DNA of 64,000 nucleotides, from NCBI RefSeq assembly GCF_034190915.1, contig NW_026947484.1:77199982-77263981 (forward strand). Direction: 5' to 3'. The notes under the pieces were generated by a model. That model was not told the origin of the DNA, searched no databases, and saw only the letters and a list, made by a program, of their open reading frames with translations. This document shows positions 12,576 through 25,108 of the stretch, piece after piece. Position 1 is the stretch's first letter, and each line of letters starts with the position of its first letter. The DNA comes from Cavia porcellus (taxonomy: Eukaryota; Chordata; Mammalia; Rodentia; Caviidae). Both the position numbers and the translations under genes were made by a program.

Positions 12576-13354
12576 GTACACAGAGAAACTGTGCAGAAGT
12601 GGAGCACACTGAATCCTGACCTGGGAGTCAGTGCCGCTTTGGAACAGTTGTTTATTTCCTTTGAACCTCAGTCCTGTGGTGCATATATTGAAATTATTTT
12701 AAGTCCTCTTTTTGCTCTCAAGCTCTGGGATTACATGATTATTATTAATGCATTGAATCAATAATCTTTGGTTGTGTGCGTCATGCCATCAGTTGTTTGC
12801 AAGAGCATGAATAATTTCAGTCTTGGCCCTCCAGGAGCTTTATCATTCCAAAATTTTGTTTCCTTGCTATTTTTCTCATCTTTGGAGGAACAAAAGATTA
12901 GAGCAAGAATGGAAGACTTTGGAAAGAATTTCCCCAGCCATGTTATTTTGTCAAAAGTTAAGGAAGTTGTTGGCTATGAATTTTCTTTGTATAGGCCAAG
13001 TGTGACATTTTATTAAAGTTTCATTTTCCCAAATGTCCCAGCTCTGTCTGGCTTTATTTTGTTGGCATACCTCTGGGTTTACTAACGGCATGCAGCTGTT
13101 TAAGGTGTGGGAAGAACATATCCTTTCCTTGGGTTATTACTGCCAACTCCTATTCACATTGTATGTTTGTCACCACTTCTTCTCTAGTATTAGTTCATCT
13201 GTGTTGTATTTTGCATTGGGGACATTCTTGTTTACAAGAAATGTAGGTTGTCTATTTTTACCTCATCTAGACAAACCTTTGTGCATGACTGTCTCTATGT
13301 GCAGATCTCAGGGGCTGAACACTAGTTTGACTCTGCATCTCAAACTTGAAGTAA
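12576..13354. other. Unannotated stretch
   Basis: Holds most of a 151-codon plus-strand ORF (13033-13488), the longest ORF in the first 25 kb. Its protein is Cys/Phe/Leu-rich without domain signature, and its 3' part runs into an ancient repeat, so I do not call it a gene. Confidence 0.45.
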
Positions 13355-13630
13355 TTGATTTATTCATTCAACAAAAATGTGTTTTAGAGTACCTGCATCT
13401 GTCTGATAATAGCTGGGAACACACTGGTGACAAGTCATGGAAGTTTATTTCCATTTCTATTCTGTTGGTGGTACAAAAAAGGATATAATGAAAAAAATAT
13501 AATCAGATCCTGGGAAGGATGATGTAACAGTGTCGAGGTGAGTGTATGGCATAGGTGAAGAAGTCCTCTTTGAGAATATTTTAGCAGAGAATACTTGAAT
13601 GAAGAAGAGTGAGAAAATTGAGATTTTATT
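13355..13630 (+). repeat. Ancient mammal-wide repeat fragment (family uncertain)
   Basis: Begins 'tttattcattcaacaaaaatgtgttttagagtacctgcatctg', a diverged form of the common 'attcattcaacaaatatttattgagtgcct' repeat start. It is followed by 'gctgggaacacactggtgacaag' and by a section resembling 'gaaggcctctctgagaaggtgacattt'. The same family seems to recur at 22360-23470 and 29505-29585. I do not assign a subfamily. Confidence 0.45.
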
Positions 13631-15666
13631 TGGGAAATGTATTGAACACAGAGAAAGTAGAAACTCTACATTTCTCCAGAAGAATTTAGCATGATAAGTA
13701 GAACCAGCGCTTGGAATACTGATGTTATTCCAAAGACTGCTTATTATTTCTTTGGTTCCCTAATCTTGAATGAGTTCTTTAGGTCAGTAACTTTCCTTAC
13801 AAGTCTACCCACAGTACATTGATCTGTAACATTATCTGTAGACGTTGGTTGCCTGAGAACTGCATTTATTCTGAGGGGACATAGTCCTTGGGATACTTTG
13901 ATTTAATTAAGTAATCAGGAGAAGGCAAATAGAGGTGAAATTAACTAACTGTATCTATAGGAGAGACCACTGAATGAAAAGGAAGATGATCCTATTTGAA
14001 TTAGTGTGAGAAAAGTGAGATTGAGTGTGAGAATGTGTGGGATACTCTTGGAACCCAACGGCAGGAGATGGTTGGACCTCACTGTCCAGACTGCTTCTCT
14101 CCTTGTTGCCCACTTTCTGGGGTACTTGTTCTCTTGGATGTGGTTTTCTGCATGTCCGTCCATTTTCTTCTTTTCAGCTTCTTCCAATGCGAGGCTCTCC
14201 TTTGTAATAATGTTGGATTTTACTTAACATAAAGGTGTCATAGTGGCAGGCAGCTTGACCATGAGAGCCCCACTCTAGGCCAGTCACTTTAGAATTTAGT
14301 GTCAAGTATGAGTTTCTAGAACATGGACTCTTCTTGACTCTTTAGGGATCCATGTTTAGAAAGGGGCTTACAGGTAGAATATGCTTGGAGTAGGAGGATT
14401 TACCCAAAGGGAGAATATGTTTTCTGGATTAAAAATCAATAATAAGGAAGCAATTAAGTATGACAAAGTACAGCAACCACGAAAATAAAACTTCAGGTTT
14501 TGTGTAATATTTTTATAACATATTCTCATGGGTACACATACACATCATCTATTTCATATTGTTCCATAAATGATATGATGGAGCTTATAGAAAACACTGA
14601 ATTAAAAATTCAGAACTTGAGGAAATGGTATTGAGGTGAAGCTATTTAATTGTGACTTACTTTCTAACTTACATAGACTATTTAACTTTTATACACATCT
14701 TTCGTAATAAGTGTTTCATTATTTAGGGATGCTAAATGCATATCAGCAACCTTGTTTTACTTCCTCAGAACATAGAACAATCTTCATTTTTTAGATTCCT
14801 CTGCAGTCAGATGGGCCCAGGAAATTAAGGTGTGGGCAGTGATGTCCGTGTGTGCCCATTCCTGGTTCCTGAAAACTGCCCAGGGGACCTCTGTGCTCTT
14901 AGTATTTTCTGGTATGCCTTGGTTCTAAAGATTCAGTAGAGGTTCCCAAATCCTTGTCGCTTGATTTAACTGTTGGATGGAAAAATCATAAGATCTTTAG
15001 ACTTTCTGTGGATTTCCATTAGACTGACATGAGTGAGAAATGGGTATAGCCACGGAGTCCATTAATAACATTAATTGTTATAACTGTTACTTCTATCCTG
15101 GCCTATACACTAAGAGTGTTGGTTCTTTTCTGGAGTCTCTGCATTTTCATATGGCATGTGGTAGAGACAGTGGCATCTTTAATGTAAAACTAATACATAA
15201 TATAGAACAATAAGATTATAATAGAGTAAAAAGTACTGTAAGGGTGATGGTGAAACTGGCGGTACATAAATCCTTTTAAAATGAAATAGCCAGTAATGTT
15301 CCTATATGTTTAGTTTTTAGGGCTGATCTGTAATTCACTTAATGATTTTGTTTCAACTACAGAAATTATTTGTTTTGTCCAAGAACACTTGAATTTCATA
15401 AGTTTTAAGATAATTTCAGAATGACACTGTACTGTGCCCACTTATTTATTAGTGCAAGGAGACTTTTTTATTTAAAGAAATGAATCCTTTTCATCTGCCA
15501 ATGAATTAGCTTTTGATAATGAAAATGTAAATGGAAGCACAACTTACTGATATTTAAAAATTTTCTTTGCCGTGTATATAGATGTCATAGATACATAATA
15601 CGTTTTATGGATGCAAATATTTGACATACACAAAACTGTGCTAACAGGCCTCACATATCAGTAGTG
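13631..15666. other. Unannotated stretch
   Basis: Chance ORFs at 13945-14232 on both strands. No recognised repeat or gene. Confidence 0.45.
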
Positions 15667-15712
15667 GTGTATGGTTTGTATTATTTGCTGTGTATGGTTT
15701 GTATTATTTGCT
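15667..15712. repeat. Exact 23-bp tandem duplication
   Basis: Two adjacent identical 23-bp units, 15667-15689 and 15690-15712, both starting gtgtatggtttg and ending attatttgct. Exact identity argues for a recent local slippage or duplication event. Confidence 0.9.
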
Positions 15713-15799
15713 GTTTTGGAGTTTCTAACCATGCTGCAGTAATCTGTTTCTTGTTTTGTTTTATCAGTTAATTGTGGGTTTGCAAGTTGTAAAATTCTC

Positions 15800-15935
15800 T
15801 AAAACTATAGAAAAATCTAAGTACTAAACACAGTGATTCTGGTCTCATCCCTGCCACTATGTGATCTATATCTGTAGATATTCCCTCATCTCCTTGAACA
15901 TAAATTTCCTTACCTGTAAAGTGAACTTGCACTAA
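15800..15935 (+). repeat. MIR SINE fragment
   Basis: Sense MIR boxes: 'gattctggtctcatccctgccactatgtgatct' and 'cctcatctccttgaacataaatttccttacctgtaaagtg'. The A/B-box head is not recognisable. Confidence 0.6.
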
Positions 15936-16894
15936 GAGAATGAGCTTTGAAGTCATAAAGACCTAAGTAACTGGAGCAAGATTTTTTAGATCCTAAGAAT
16001 CTCACATTCCCAATGCATAACATGAATATACTTGCTTCTTCCTCATGAGAAATGTCTGAAGGTCTTGTTGACAGTTTGCATTTAATTATTTGGTTCTCTT
16101 TTCCTGGTTTCTGGATATTGACAGGTGATTCCTTCTTCCCCCAAAAGTAGCAAGTTGGTGGGGGGGGGGGCTCCATTTTTCCTTACTTTATTGGAAGCTG
16201 TTGTCTCTTCTACAGAGATGAATGGGACTCTTATCCTTGTCTCTTTGTAACTAAAACCAGCATGCTTAAAGTATGATGAAGACATCAGCTATCACCTATG
16301 ATACACTGATGCATATATCACCATACATATATCACCAAACCAAGTGAACACCTAACTGTGTGCAAAAGCAGAGAGGTAAATACATGCACACACCTATGCA
16401 CTCATCCACAAACACAGTTGAACTCTGTATCTGTAAGACTGAGTCAGTCATTAAATATGCCTTTCTGATCCTCTTGTTTTCTCTTCTGTGAAACCACAGG
16501 AGATAAGAGATGAGAAGGGTTGAAAAGAGGATGTAGCTCTCATATTTACTGTTCGATGCTCTGATAGCAGAGGAAGTCTATAAGCCTCAAAATAAAAACC
16601 ACCAAGAAATGTGTTTGCAGTTCCTAATTTATGATGTCGTTTTAGAATATTGATTTCTACCAGTAACTTGCGAAGTATCAAAGAAGAGAGGTGACAATCA
16701 GGATCCGCTTTAGTAGAACATTTAATGGTGTGATAGAAGGGTTCCAAGTAGCAAGTGAACTGAGCTTGGGTGAGAATCAGTTTCCTTTGTCAGTTCCTTA
16801 TTACTTCTGAGAAAAGGAGCAATTGCAGGAGGCCTTCTCCTTGTTCTTACCCTCATCAGCTGGGTGAAGAGCTACGATTTTTTCCCTAGGAACA
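15936..16894. other. Unannotated stretch with an 11-G run
   Basis: Chance minus-strand ORFs (15910-16285, 16451-16747). A run of eleven G lies at 16160-16170. No gene or clear repeat. Confidence 0.45.
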
Positions 16895-17040
16895 GAAAGC
16901 CACAGTTCTTGTCCTGGCTTTCCTACTAACTAGCTTATAAACTTGTAGTGAGTCTTGATTTTTTAGACTTCTGTTTGCATGTTTTTAAAAATAGGGAATT
17001 AGACTCCACTGATCTCTAAGATCTTTAGTGTTAGTGTTTT
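16895..17040 (+). repeat. Probable MIR fragment
   Basis: 'cttgtcctggctttcctactaactagcttat' resembles the MIR 'tcctggctctgccacttactagctgtgt' box, followed by 'gacttctgtttgcatgtttttaaaaatagggaatta', resembling 'cctcagtttcctcatctgtaaaatggggatta'. Diverged; moderate certainty. Confidence 0.5.
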
Positions 17041-17479
17041 AAAGTTGGGTCATAAGATTTTTCTCAAGTATGTCCTAATACATATGTCTGAGAATTCGCT
17101 GATTTTCATATTCTGCCATTCCACAGTTTTTTCTGGACTACATAATTTAGACTGCACATTCATTTGTTCAATATTTAAATTTCAATTGGCTTTAAAATTT
17201 TATTTTTTCCTAAGCAGTAATAGTAATACATATATGTATATATGATCTATATGTGGAATTCTTTGTAATACAGATATGTTATAGATTGTAAGGTCAGAGG
17301 AGCAGGAAAGGGACTAGAAAGAAAGTTTGAAAAATTATTGGCAATAAAATGTCTTTGTTTTAGTAAGAAAACATTAGACTCTGTAACAGTGTGTTATGTA
17401 CATCCTTCTGTCTGTTCTACATTTTGGCATTAGAACTAGGTTGCACAACACATTAAGATTTCTTCAGGAATTTAAAATA
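17041..17479. other. Unannotated AT-rich stretch
   Basis: Contains a short TA-rich patch around 17227-17251. Nothing else recognised. Confidence 0.45.
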
Positions 17480-18240
17480 TCCAATGTTTAATTATTTAAT
17501 TGATTTTATAAGATGAATTATTTGCATGTCTTGGTTTTAAAAGTGCCCTGTGATGATTAGAGTTCATGAAACACGTAGCAAGTTTAACCTAACCTTCATT
17601 TTGAAATCACCTGATATCAATTAGCATTCCTCCAGTTTGGAGCTGATTTATGATGCCCTTGTAAGGCCCTGGAAATATGAAAGCAGAGAAGCAGTATTTC
17701 AAAATGCAGCATAAAATCAACAATAAAATGTGTATTTATAACCTGAAAAGTATGATTTCATCTTGGAGAATTACCAACCCAATAGCAGTAATAAGCATGA
17801 TTTTCATTGTAGCATATTGTACTTATTAAGTACTTCAGGGGACTTGTGAATAAATCAAATTGTGGGATCAGTTTTGGATATCTGAACATATTTTTAAATA
17901 TTGTAAAAATGTGAAAACGTATTACAACTGGTTATCATTTGTTCATGCTTTCCAAAAGGGATTTAGTCATAAGCTCATTCTTACATCCCCCCACAAGCTG
18001 GACTGAGGCTGGAATAGCCTATAAAGCAATGTCCTTTTAATAAATGCAGATTTAATATGGTCATAAGATTAAGGCCTTTCATAAACCCCATTCAAATACC
18101 ATAGATTTCGATTATGTACATAAAAGTCAGGGAGAGCTAGGTGATTTGGAGGATGCAATATTATCAGGGAATTTTAGGTGATGTACAGGCCTGCTTTTGA
18201 TTTAAAATTTTAATTAAAAACGTCAGTTTTGGAAGTTGAG
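17480..18240. promoter_or_regulatory. Candidate conserved non-coding element
   Basis: About 0.76 kb with no recognisable repeat, no ORF, balanced non-simple composition and many homeobox-like TAAT/ATTA cores (for example 'tcaattagcattcctcc' and 'ttttaattaaaaac'). This texture is typical of developmental non-coding conserved elements. It is inference from composition only; conservation cannot be judged from one sequence. Confidence 0.2.
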
Positions 18241-19579
18241 AAACTGCGTAGAAGTGCCCAGCTTCTTGTTTGCATTATATTGGTTTCCACATGTTAGTCC
18301 AATCAGTACATGCAACGTATGTTAGCAGTGTACCATGTGATAGGCATGGTGATAGGTGTGGGGCTGGAAAATTGAGAGATTGTAGTTTGGCAGATCTCTT
18401 GCTGTCATACCAATTGCTGTGACAAAGCTGAAATTTCAGATTGACCCCAGAACATGCCTTCTTAGAGTTCATTGGGATTCTGAATTTAGCTCAATGATCA
18501 TGGGTCCAATAGAAGCAGAGATTCACAGTTTGGCCTGAACTATAGAAGTCAGTATCTTCAACTATTACACCTATTTGAGTGTAGATCTGGATTGTCTCAA
18601 GTAGCACTGGGGTTCAATTGCAGAGTCTGAAATAAGTAGCCTCAAAAGGGATGTTTACCTAATGACACCCCAAAATGTTTGATAGATGAGGGTTGGTGAC
18701 AGGTATATGCCTAAGGAAATTTATAGTCAGGATAAATAGAATAAGAAAACCCAGGATTTTACCAGCATTTGTTTTAGCTTCTATAGCTGAAAGCAGAACA
18801 GACAACTTTTGCTTCTGATGAGTATATATGGCAGGGTGTGAGATCAGAGAAAACAGAAGACACAGGAAAGCCTTATACGCTTTCCTGGCAAGTCCTTAAA
18901 CTTGCTGTGGAGGATGTGACAACATTGGGTAGCACCGTTACATGAATTGTCCTCTAAGCTCTCAGCTCCTTGTTCATGCTGGGCCTCTAGGACAGGTGGG
19001 CAATGCAGAGGCTTTAGTTATCGGGCTGGCATGGCATGCTGTCTGGAATTGGGGTCTGCTCAGACCAGTCCTGTGTTACCATGTGTTATTACCACCATGT
19101 TGGAGGTTCAGAGTGTTTGCTTATGAGAATTGGATTCTTGGCCACAAAGTAGTGTGGACAACCTCCACCAGCTATTTCAGCTTTATTTATTGGTGTGTCA
19201 GATATATTTTATCTCATGCTGTTGTCTTTTTACGATGGGTTTAAATGTCTGGGAGATGGGTAACACAGAAAGTAAAGTGAAAGATCATGAGGGTTATTTA
19301 AAATGTGATCTACTTACAACCCAGTAGGCAGGGTTTTCAGCTCCAAATTTGTTTGGACTTGAAATTATGATTCTGACTAAGCTATGGTTGTGATAGCTTA
19401 GGGAATAAATACAAGATGTGATGTCACTTTATGTATCTTACTATTCTAATATCTTTGGTAATGTACAGAATAACTGTTATGCCAAAGACCCTTCATCTGC
19501 AAAAACTAATAAAAGGTCCCAATGGCACAGATAGTTTTTACAAGCAGAGACTCCAAGTATCAATTGCATTTGTTGAGAA
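18241..19579. other. Unannotated stretch
   Basis: A 100-codon plus-strand ORF (18942-19244) has no domain signature. No repeat recognised. Confidence 0.45.
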
Positions 19580-19830
19580 TAACAATGATAGTGATCACTG
19601 TGATTTGTGCAGCACATACTCCTTAGGGAAATACTATATGACATATTTAAATAACTGCTATTTTGACCCTCACATATTACTATGAATTAGGTATTATTGC
19701 TTCAGAATACTTGAAAGATAAAAAAACGAAGGCTTAGAGAAGTTGAGTTTAACTGACTTGATGTCAGGAACTAATCCAGCCAGTTTTCATTCTGTAGTTG
19801 ACCTACAGTTTAGTATTTGCCTATACTGCT
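19580..19830 (-). repeat. MIR SINE, near full length
   Basis: Reverse MIR order is readable throughout: 'gtgcagcacatactcc', 'ttgaccctcacatattactatgaattaggtattattgc', 'aacgaaggcttagagaagttgagtttaactgacttgatgtcagg', 'atccagccagttttcattctgtagttgacctacag', 'gcctatactgcttcc'. Diverged from consensus but unbroken in order. Confidence 0.75.
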
Positions 19831-22124
19831 TCCTTGGGGGTAGTATGCCATTTTTCTGATTTGTTTTCTACAGATTTATGAGAGTGGCAGTGAACCTCTC
19901 ATGAAAACTCCTTGACGAGCCATTTGGATACTGGAAAGACTTTTTAGAAACTAGTTTTTAACTGGTTAGTTGGTTATGGAATGAATTATTGCTTTTTAAA
20001 AGAGGGAAATGGAGAAGAATAAAATAGAAAATATCAGAACCCATAGTACTAAAGATCAGTATTATTTCATGGTACTTTTGTTTTGACATATATGTCATTT
20101 ATTTTATATACAAAGCATATAAATATATTACCTGCAATTTTGTGTGTGCATCATACACATATGAAATCTTATATATATAATATATGTAATTTTTGATATA
20201 TATCATATTTATGTGTACACGTGTATTCCTAATGTCAAATGTTTTCTCAGGGTGGGTTTCAGTTAAAAAGTTGGAAAACTACTACCTTAGAATACAGGTC
20301 ATATGAACCAGTGGCAAAATTTAACAGCTAGACCACTTATGCTGTATAAGGAACAAAGAAGATTTTGGGGATCTTTCAAGGGCTGAATGAAGGAGAAATA
20401 AGAAAGGAATGAAAAAAAAAGAGAAGGAATCTCCCAGTACCCTGAGAAATTGGCCTTCTCTGGAAAAAAATAAGTAGAATTTCCTGAGAAGAAACAATTG
20501 AGAGGCTTTGGATAACAGCAATGTCCAATTGTATTTACTTTTTTCTGTGCAGTTCAGCTTTATACCTTACTTTCCTCCCCTCCTCTCTTTCATGGAGGTC
20601 TACATTGCAGTCTACTAGCTGTGTAACTTTGAGTGTGTGGTAAGGTGGGATATGAAGTGGACAGGGAAGTGTCCAGCAAAATCCCCAGTAGAATGGAAGA
20701 ACTGGACAGAACTAGAAACTGGAAACCTGGGGCATCCTGGTATCTGGGAGGAATGCTGGGTTTCCTGCTATTTCCTAGAAAATGAGGGATGAAGGAAATT
20801 CCACCGACACTCAAAAGTAAAACATCAAAGCTGATGATGTGAAGGTGGCCAAGAGGCGACAATGAGTTTCATGTTCTCTTAATCATCCATTCCTCTTCTT
20901 TCCTACTACAGTAGGGAGTGTGACAGAAGTGTAAGGAAGAGGGCTCAGAGGAGAGCATAAAATCCAAAGAACAGCTATAATGACACAGATTCAATTGGAG
21001 ACGCTTGAGCAGCATTGGTGTATGTGCACCTCTGTGGTGCTATGCTAGTCCAGGAGCTCACATGGACCTATCTATAGGCATCATGAAGATGTAGACAGTG
21101 TGTAGTGAATGACAGCTCCAACAAAATTCATTCTGGGTGATATTTTGTTTTTACTGAGTTCCAGCTTGCAATGATGAAAGGCACATTGTTGTCCAGGGAT
21201 GTAGGTTCTCATCTCCTTCACTATTTTTCCTGTGAGTTTTTGAGTAAGTCTGTCCTGTATTCTCTTTTTGTACAAGGGCAGATGACCTCATTTTCCTCCA
21301 GCCTGTAGAATTTTTTATCTTTTTCCTAGATCAGTAATGCTTGATAAGAGCCTTTGGAGGCCACCTTAAGACCCTTCATGAACTTCTACAAGGCCTAACC
21401 AAAGCTGAGTCCCTTCCATGGTCTGTTTGCATTTCTTCCCTACCACCCTCCACAGCTTCCCTGAATGCAGTCCTGAATTTCTGTCTGGTTTATGTATTGC
21501 GCTTCCATTTACCAAAAGGAAAAAGAGAATATTTAAAAAACTACTCTACTTGATAATCCACAAGGGAAGCTATTCACTTTTGAAGGATTAGGAGACACCT
21601 GAAACCTGAAACCTGAAGCCAATAGGAAAAGAAGTCATTGAAAGATTTTCCACCAACAAGTTGAAAAATGACAAAGGATTTGAAAAGGATGTAACAGTCC
21701 ATTATGTAGCAAGTAGAATACAGTATTATTAGTCACCAATATGTTCCTAGTATTTGAATGACATATGATGGGCTATTTTTATATATTCTGAAATTAAGAA
21801 TAAAAATATTATGAGTTTATAAGGGCCATCATCAGTAAGTTGTCTTTTTCATTTAGGAAATGACAAAAGTAAATTAACATAGCAAGTAGAAAGACCTGCT
21901 TTCTGCTAAGGCTGGGCTAGTTCAGTCTGAACACGTATTTGGTCCAGGTCTTCTGCAGATAGGAGTGCTTCTGGCTTACTTCTGATGGAAATTGTCCTTC
22001 TGACTCGAGAAGCCTGAGCCCTGCCAGTTCTACGTAATCCTGTGCTAGGATTGGTCACATTGGAGCTGACTTAATGAACAAAGAAGAAATGGTTAGCAAA
22101 TGAGTCATTCACACTAACCACAGC
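19831..22124. other. Unannotated stretch
   Basis: Very AT-rich, TA-alternating text at about 20100-20225. Chance ORFs elsewhere (20321-20862 minus, 21341-21553 plus). No gene or assigned repeat. Confidence 0.45.
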
Positions 22125-22305
22125 TGCATCTATTGAACCCTTACTTTGCATTTAGGGTTTTCTTAAAACCTTCACCACAACTCTGAGACCAACTGAGGTT
22201 AAATCATTTTCTGAAGGCCATTCTGCCTGATGGTGGTCACACCCAGTATTGGTTCTAATTTCTCCCTTTTCTTAGTTACACCATGTAGCTGCTCAAACAA
22301 ATGAC
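22125..22305 (-). repeat. MIR SINE
   Basis: Reverse MIR: 'tattgaacccttactttgcatttagg', 'aaaaccttcaccacaactctgagacc', 'gaggttaaatcattttctgaaggcc', 'cacacccagtattggttctaatttc'. The poly-tract box is diverged. Confidence 0.65.
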
Positions 22306-22359
22306 ATTTTACCCTAAGCACTGTTGAGGTACGTTCTATGATATGGCCTTTTGTGTAAC

Positions 22360-23470
22360 TTATGATTTAGTTATTCAATCAAAAATATTCATAGAGTACT
22401 GTCTGAAAGGAATTATGTATGGACTTGGAAAATAAAGTGTAATGTTAGTATGTTTCTTTATTCCTTAGAGTTTATATTCTAGGAGAATGGATAAATTACA
22501 AACATAAATAATTACAATTTAAGAAAGCAGTTGACAAGTGTTCTGTGAAGAAGTACAGATGTTACGAGATTCAAAGGAGACAGGTAACACTTTCTTTACC
22601 AACAGAGGAGTATTGCGGGTGAGGTGACTTTTGGAATTACCCTTGAAGGGTCATATTCTGAGAGGAAAGGAGAGCATGAATGGAGAGGCATGAATTAACT
22701 AAACAGTGGTGACTGGACAGGTGGAAAGTTGTGAAGCTAGAAGGAAGGGCATGTGAAAGCCAGCAGTTGAAAAGAAGAATGGGAAGATACTGAATCAAGA
22801 TGTTTCAGGAACATCGGGATATTGACTCTTAACAGAGCATGAACTTCGTTCTCTAGGAGTTGTTAGAAAGCCGTAAAATTTTTTTTGAAGAGGATTGCCA
22901 TGTGACAAAAGAGTGCCAATAAAGACTAACCAGGCCACAGTACATACAATAGGTGGAAAATGCTGAGACTAGAAAAGAGTAGAAAATTTAGGAAGTTTTG
23001 AAAATAGTACAGCATACTTGATGGTGGGTAAAGATAGTGGGTAAAGAGAGGAGGAAAATACTATATATAAATATGGAAGATGGCTGGGAAGATAGGCTGG
23101 GCTTTTGATGGAAATAGGGACATAGGAGGAGAAGCAGGGTTAAGAGTAGCTGATGAATCGAATCTGGCACTTGCTGAGTTGACTTGTAGGAGGGATGCCT
23201 ACAGCAGGGAGCCATGGAAACATGAAGCCTTGAGCAGTGTAATTGAGTAAAAGGGCAGACACACAGTTGAGGCAGGCAAGAATGCAGCAATCTCTATACT
23301 ACCTGCCAACTTGAATATTTTATCTTGGTTATTAGGGCAGGATATGTGTATTTTTCATTCTGAGTTTTCCTCCATTAGTACCAAATGACCAGAAAGAGCA
23401 ATGAGGCATTTGACCACTGAGTTGCTGAATATTCCAGATGTTGGTATTTTAGACTATATGAGTACGGAGG
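22360..23470 (+). repeat. Long ancient mammal-wide repeat (family uncertain)
   Basis: Follows a familiar long consensus in sense: 'agttattcaatcaaaaatattcatagagtactgtct', 'agagtttatattctaggagaatg', 'gaggtgacttttggaattacccttgaagg', 'gaaaggagagcatgaatgg', 'gaagaggattgccatgtgac', 'ggtgggtaaagatagtgg'. Same family start as 13355-13630. No intact ORF. I am sure it is repetitive but not of its exact name. Confidence 0.45.
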
Positions 23471-24680
23471 AGTTGGATTTGCTTGAGTGATTATTAGTAC
23501 TTTAAAGTATACGTATATGAAAACATCTGGGTTGCTTTAGAGAAAAGTCTTTCTTAATGAGATGGTGGTTTTAGCCTCGTCGACACCCTATTGTAGGAAG
23601 AGAGATACCTACTGGCTTTGAAAGCTACCTAATGGTTTAGCATTTAAAAAACTTCTGAACTTCTTTATGGAGACTATCCTCAGAGTGGAAACACAATTGA
23701 TATCTTGTAAGAAGATTAGATATAGGACAGTGTATCTTCTATTTGTATGATTTTTATGAGGTAGAACAACTTCATTACTTCTAAGAGAAGTTTAACTTTG
23801 TGACCTGATTTATATGCAATAAGCCTCATGCAACTGAACACATATAAACTTTCTTGACTTTGCTCTTCCTTTAGCTTTAGGTTTCCTAATAGGATTCAGT
23901 TCCTCTTCCTTAGAAGATTCTGGTGCTGATGGCAATGTCTCAGCTGGAGATTGAGCTGATGTTCCTCAAAGTGCTGTTCACATATGATGATGATCAAATG
24001 TGGTTTACAGCTGCAGATTCTAGGATGCAGTTCTTCCTTATTAGCAGAATACAAAGCAGTAGGGCCTGGACCTAATATCATAGTGTAAGGTGAATTATTC
24101 CACGAATTCCCATGAAAATAGGGATTAGTGATTTGTGGGCTTTTAACATACTAAATGACTTCCTCCCTATGTCTATTCTGGGCTGTTAGTCTGCAGACCT
24201 TATGGTAAGAAACAATCATGTAGATAAAAACAAAATCATGCTAGGTTTCTTTGCCATGAAATGTGTTCCTTAGGAAAGCTCTTGTGATAAATCCATCTCT
24301 CTTTGAAAGATGGGTTGATTAGCATACCATAACTCTTATCTTACCAGCTAGAGGAAAGTGTCATGAAACTGAGGAATACCTTTGTTATGAAAAAAGAAAA
24401 TATTGAAGCATATGGGGCATCTCTTTGAATATCAATAACTTACTATTTATACATATACTAATTAGGCATCAATTTTGAGATAATACAAATTGGATGGAAG
24501 TGTTCCTTGCATACCTTATGATGGTTAAAACATTTCTTAATTTAGTTTGGCCTATTGTCAAAGGTAATCATGGCTACAGGGATTTTATCTTTAGGAACCT
24601 ATAGAAGTTGTAGGAAGAACTCATCAACTATGATCTTTGGGGGATTGAAGTCTAGAATAAGGATTAAAGGGTAGGAAGAC
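23471..24680. other. Unannotated stretch
   Basis: No coding signal or recognised repeat. Confidence 0.45.
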
Positions 24681-24700
24681 GTGTGTGTGTGTGTGTGTGC

Positions 24701-24731
<31 letters not shown>

Positions 24732-24736
24732 GTGTG
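24681..24736. repeat. (GT)n microsatellite with GC-alternating core
   Basis: Nearly unbroken alternation of purine and pyrimidine: (GT) run, single GC, (GT) run, then gcgcgcgcgtgtgtgg. Minus-strand ORFs reading poly(Thr-His) across it are artefacts. Sequence of this kind can adopt Z-DNA. Confidence 0.95.
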
Positions 24737-25060
24737 GTACAGAACAAGAGAAATAAGGAAGGTGGCCAAAAAGTGAAGAATAAAAGAAACGGAGGAGACC
24801 AAAGACCCCTGAAGTAAAAGCAACTCTGTTTGGGGCTTGTCAAGAGCATCCTATCTGCTAATGAATATCAATGAGGATCACAGGGTAAAATGCCTGGAGA
24901 ATCCCTGTGTCAAAGTATGAATCTTGCGACTGAATTTCTTTCTGTCTTACAACCATTTCATGAATTTCTATCTATAGTAGGTAAGAAATATGGGGCAAAA
25001 GCCATGTCTAGGTATAGAATGCACTTGAGAGCTTAGAGGAGATCTTGACTGACGTTTGCT

Positions 25061-25062
<2 letters not shown>
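24737..25062. other. Unannotated stretch
   Basis: Nothing recognised between the GT repeat and the T tract. Confidence 0.45.

Positions 25063-25106
<44 letters not shown>
25063..25106. repeat. 44-nt poly(T) tract
   Basis: Forty-four consecutive T. It would fit the tail of a minus-strand retroposon, but the DNA on its right (25107 onward) is not a SINE or L1 that I can name and I see no flanking target-site duplication. Length is likely polymorphic and prone to assembly error. Confidence 0.9.

Positions 25107-25108
<2 letters not shown>

Noticed and set aside
13033..13488. 151-codon plus-strand ORF
   Set aside because: Hydrophobic and Cys-rich text with no motif, running into an ancient repeat; no promoter or splice context.
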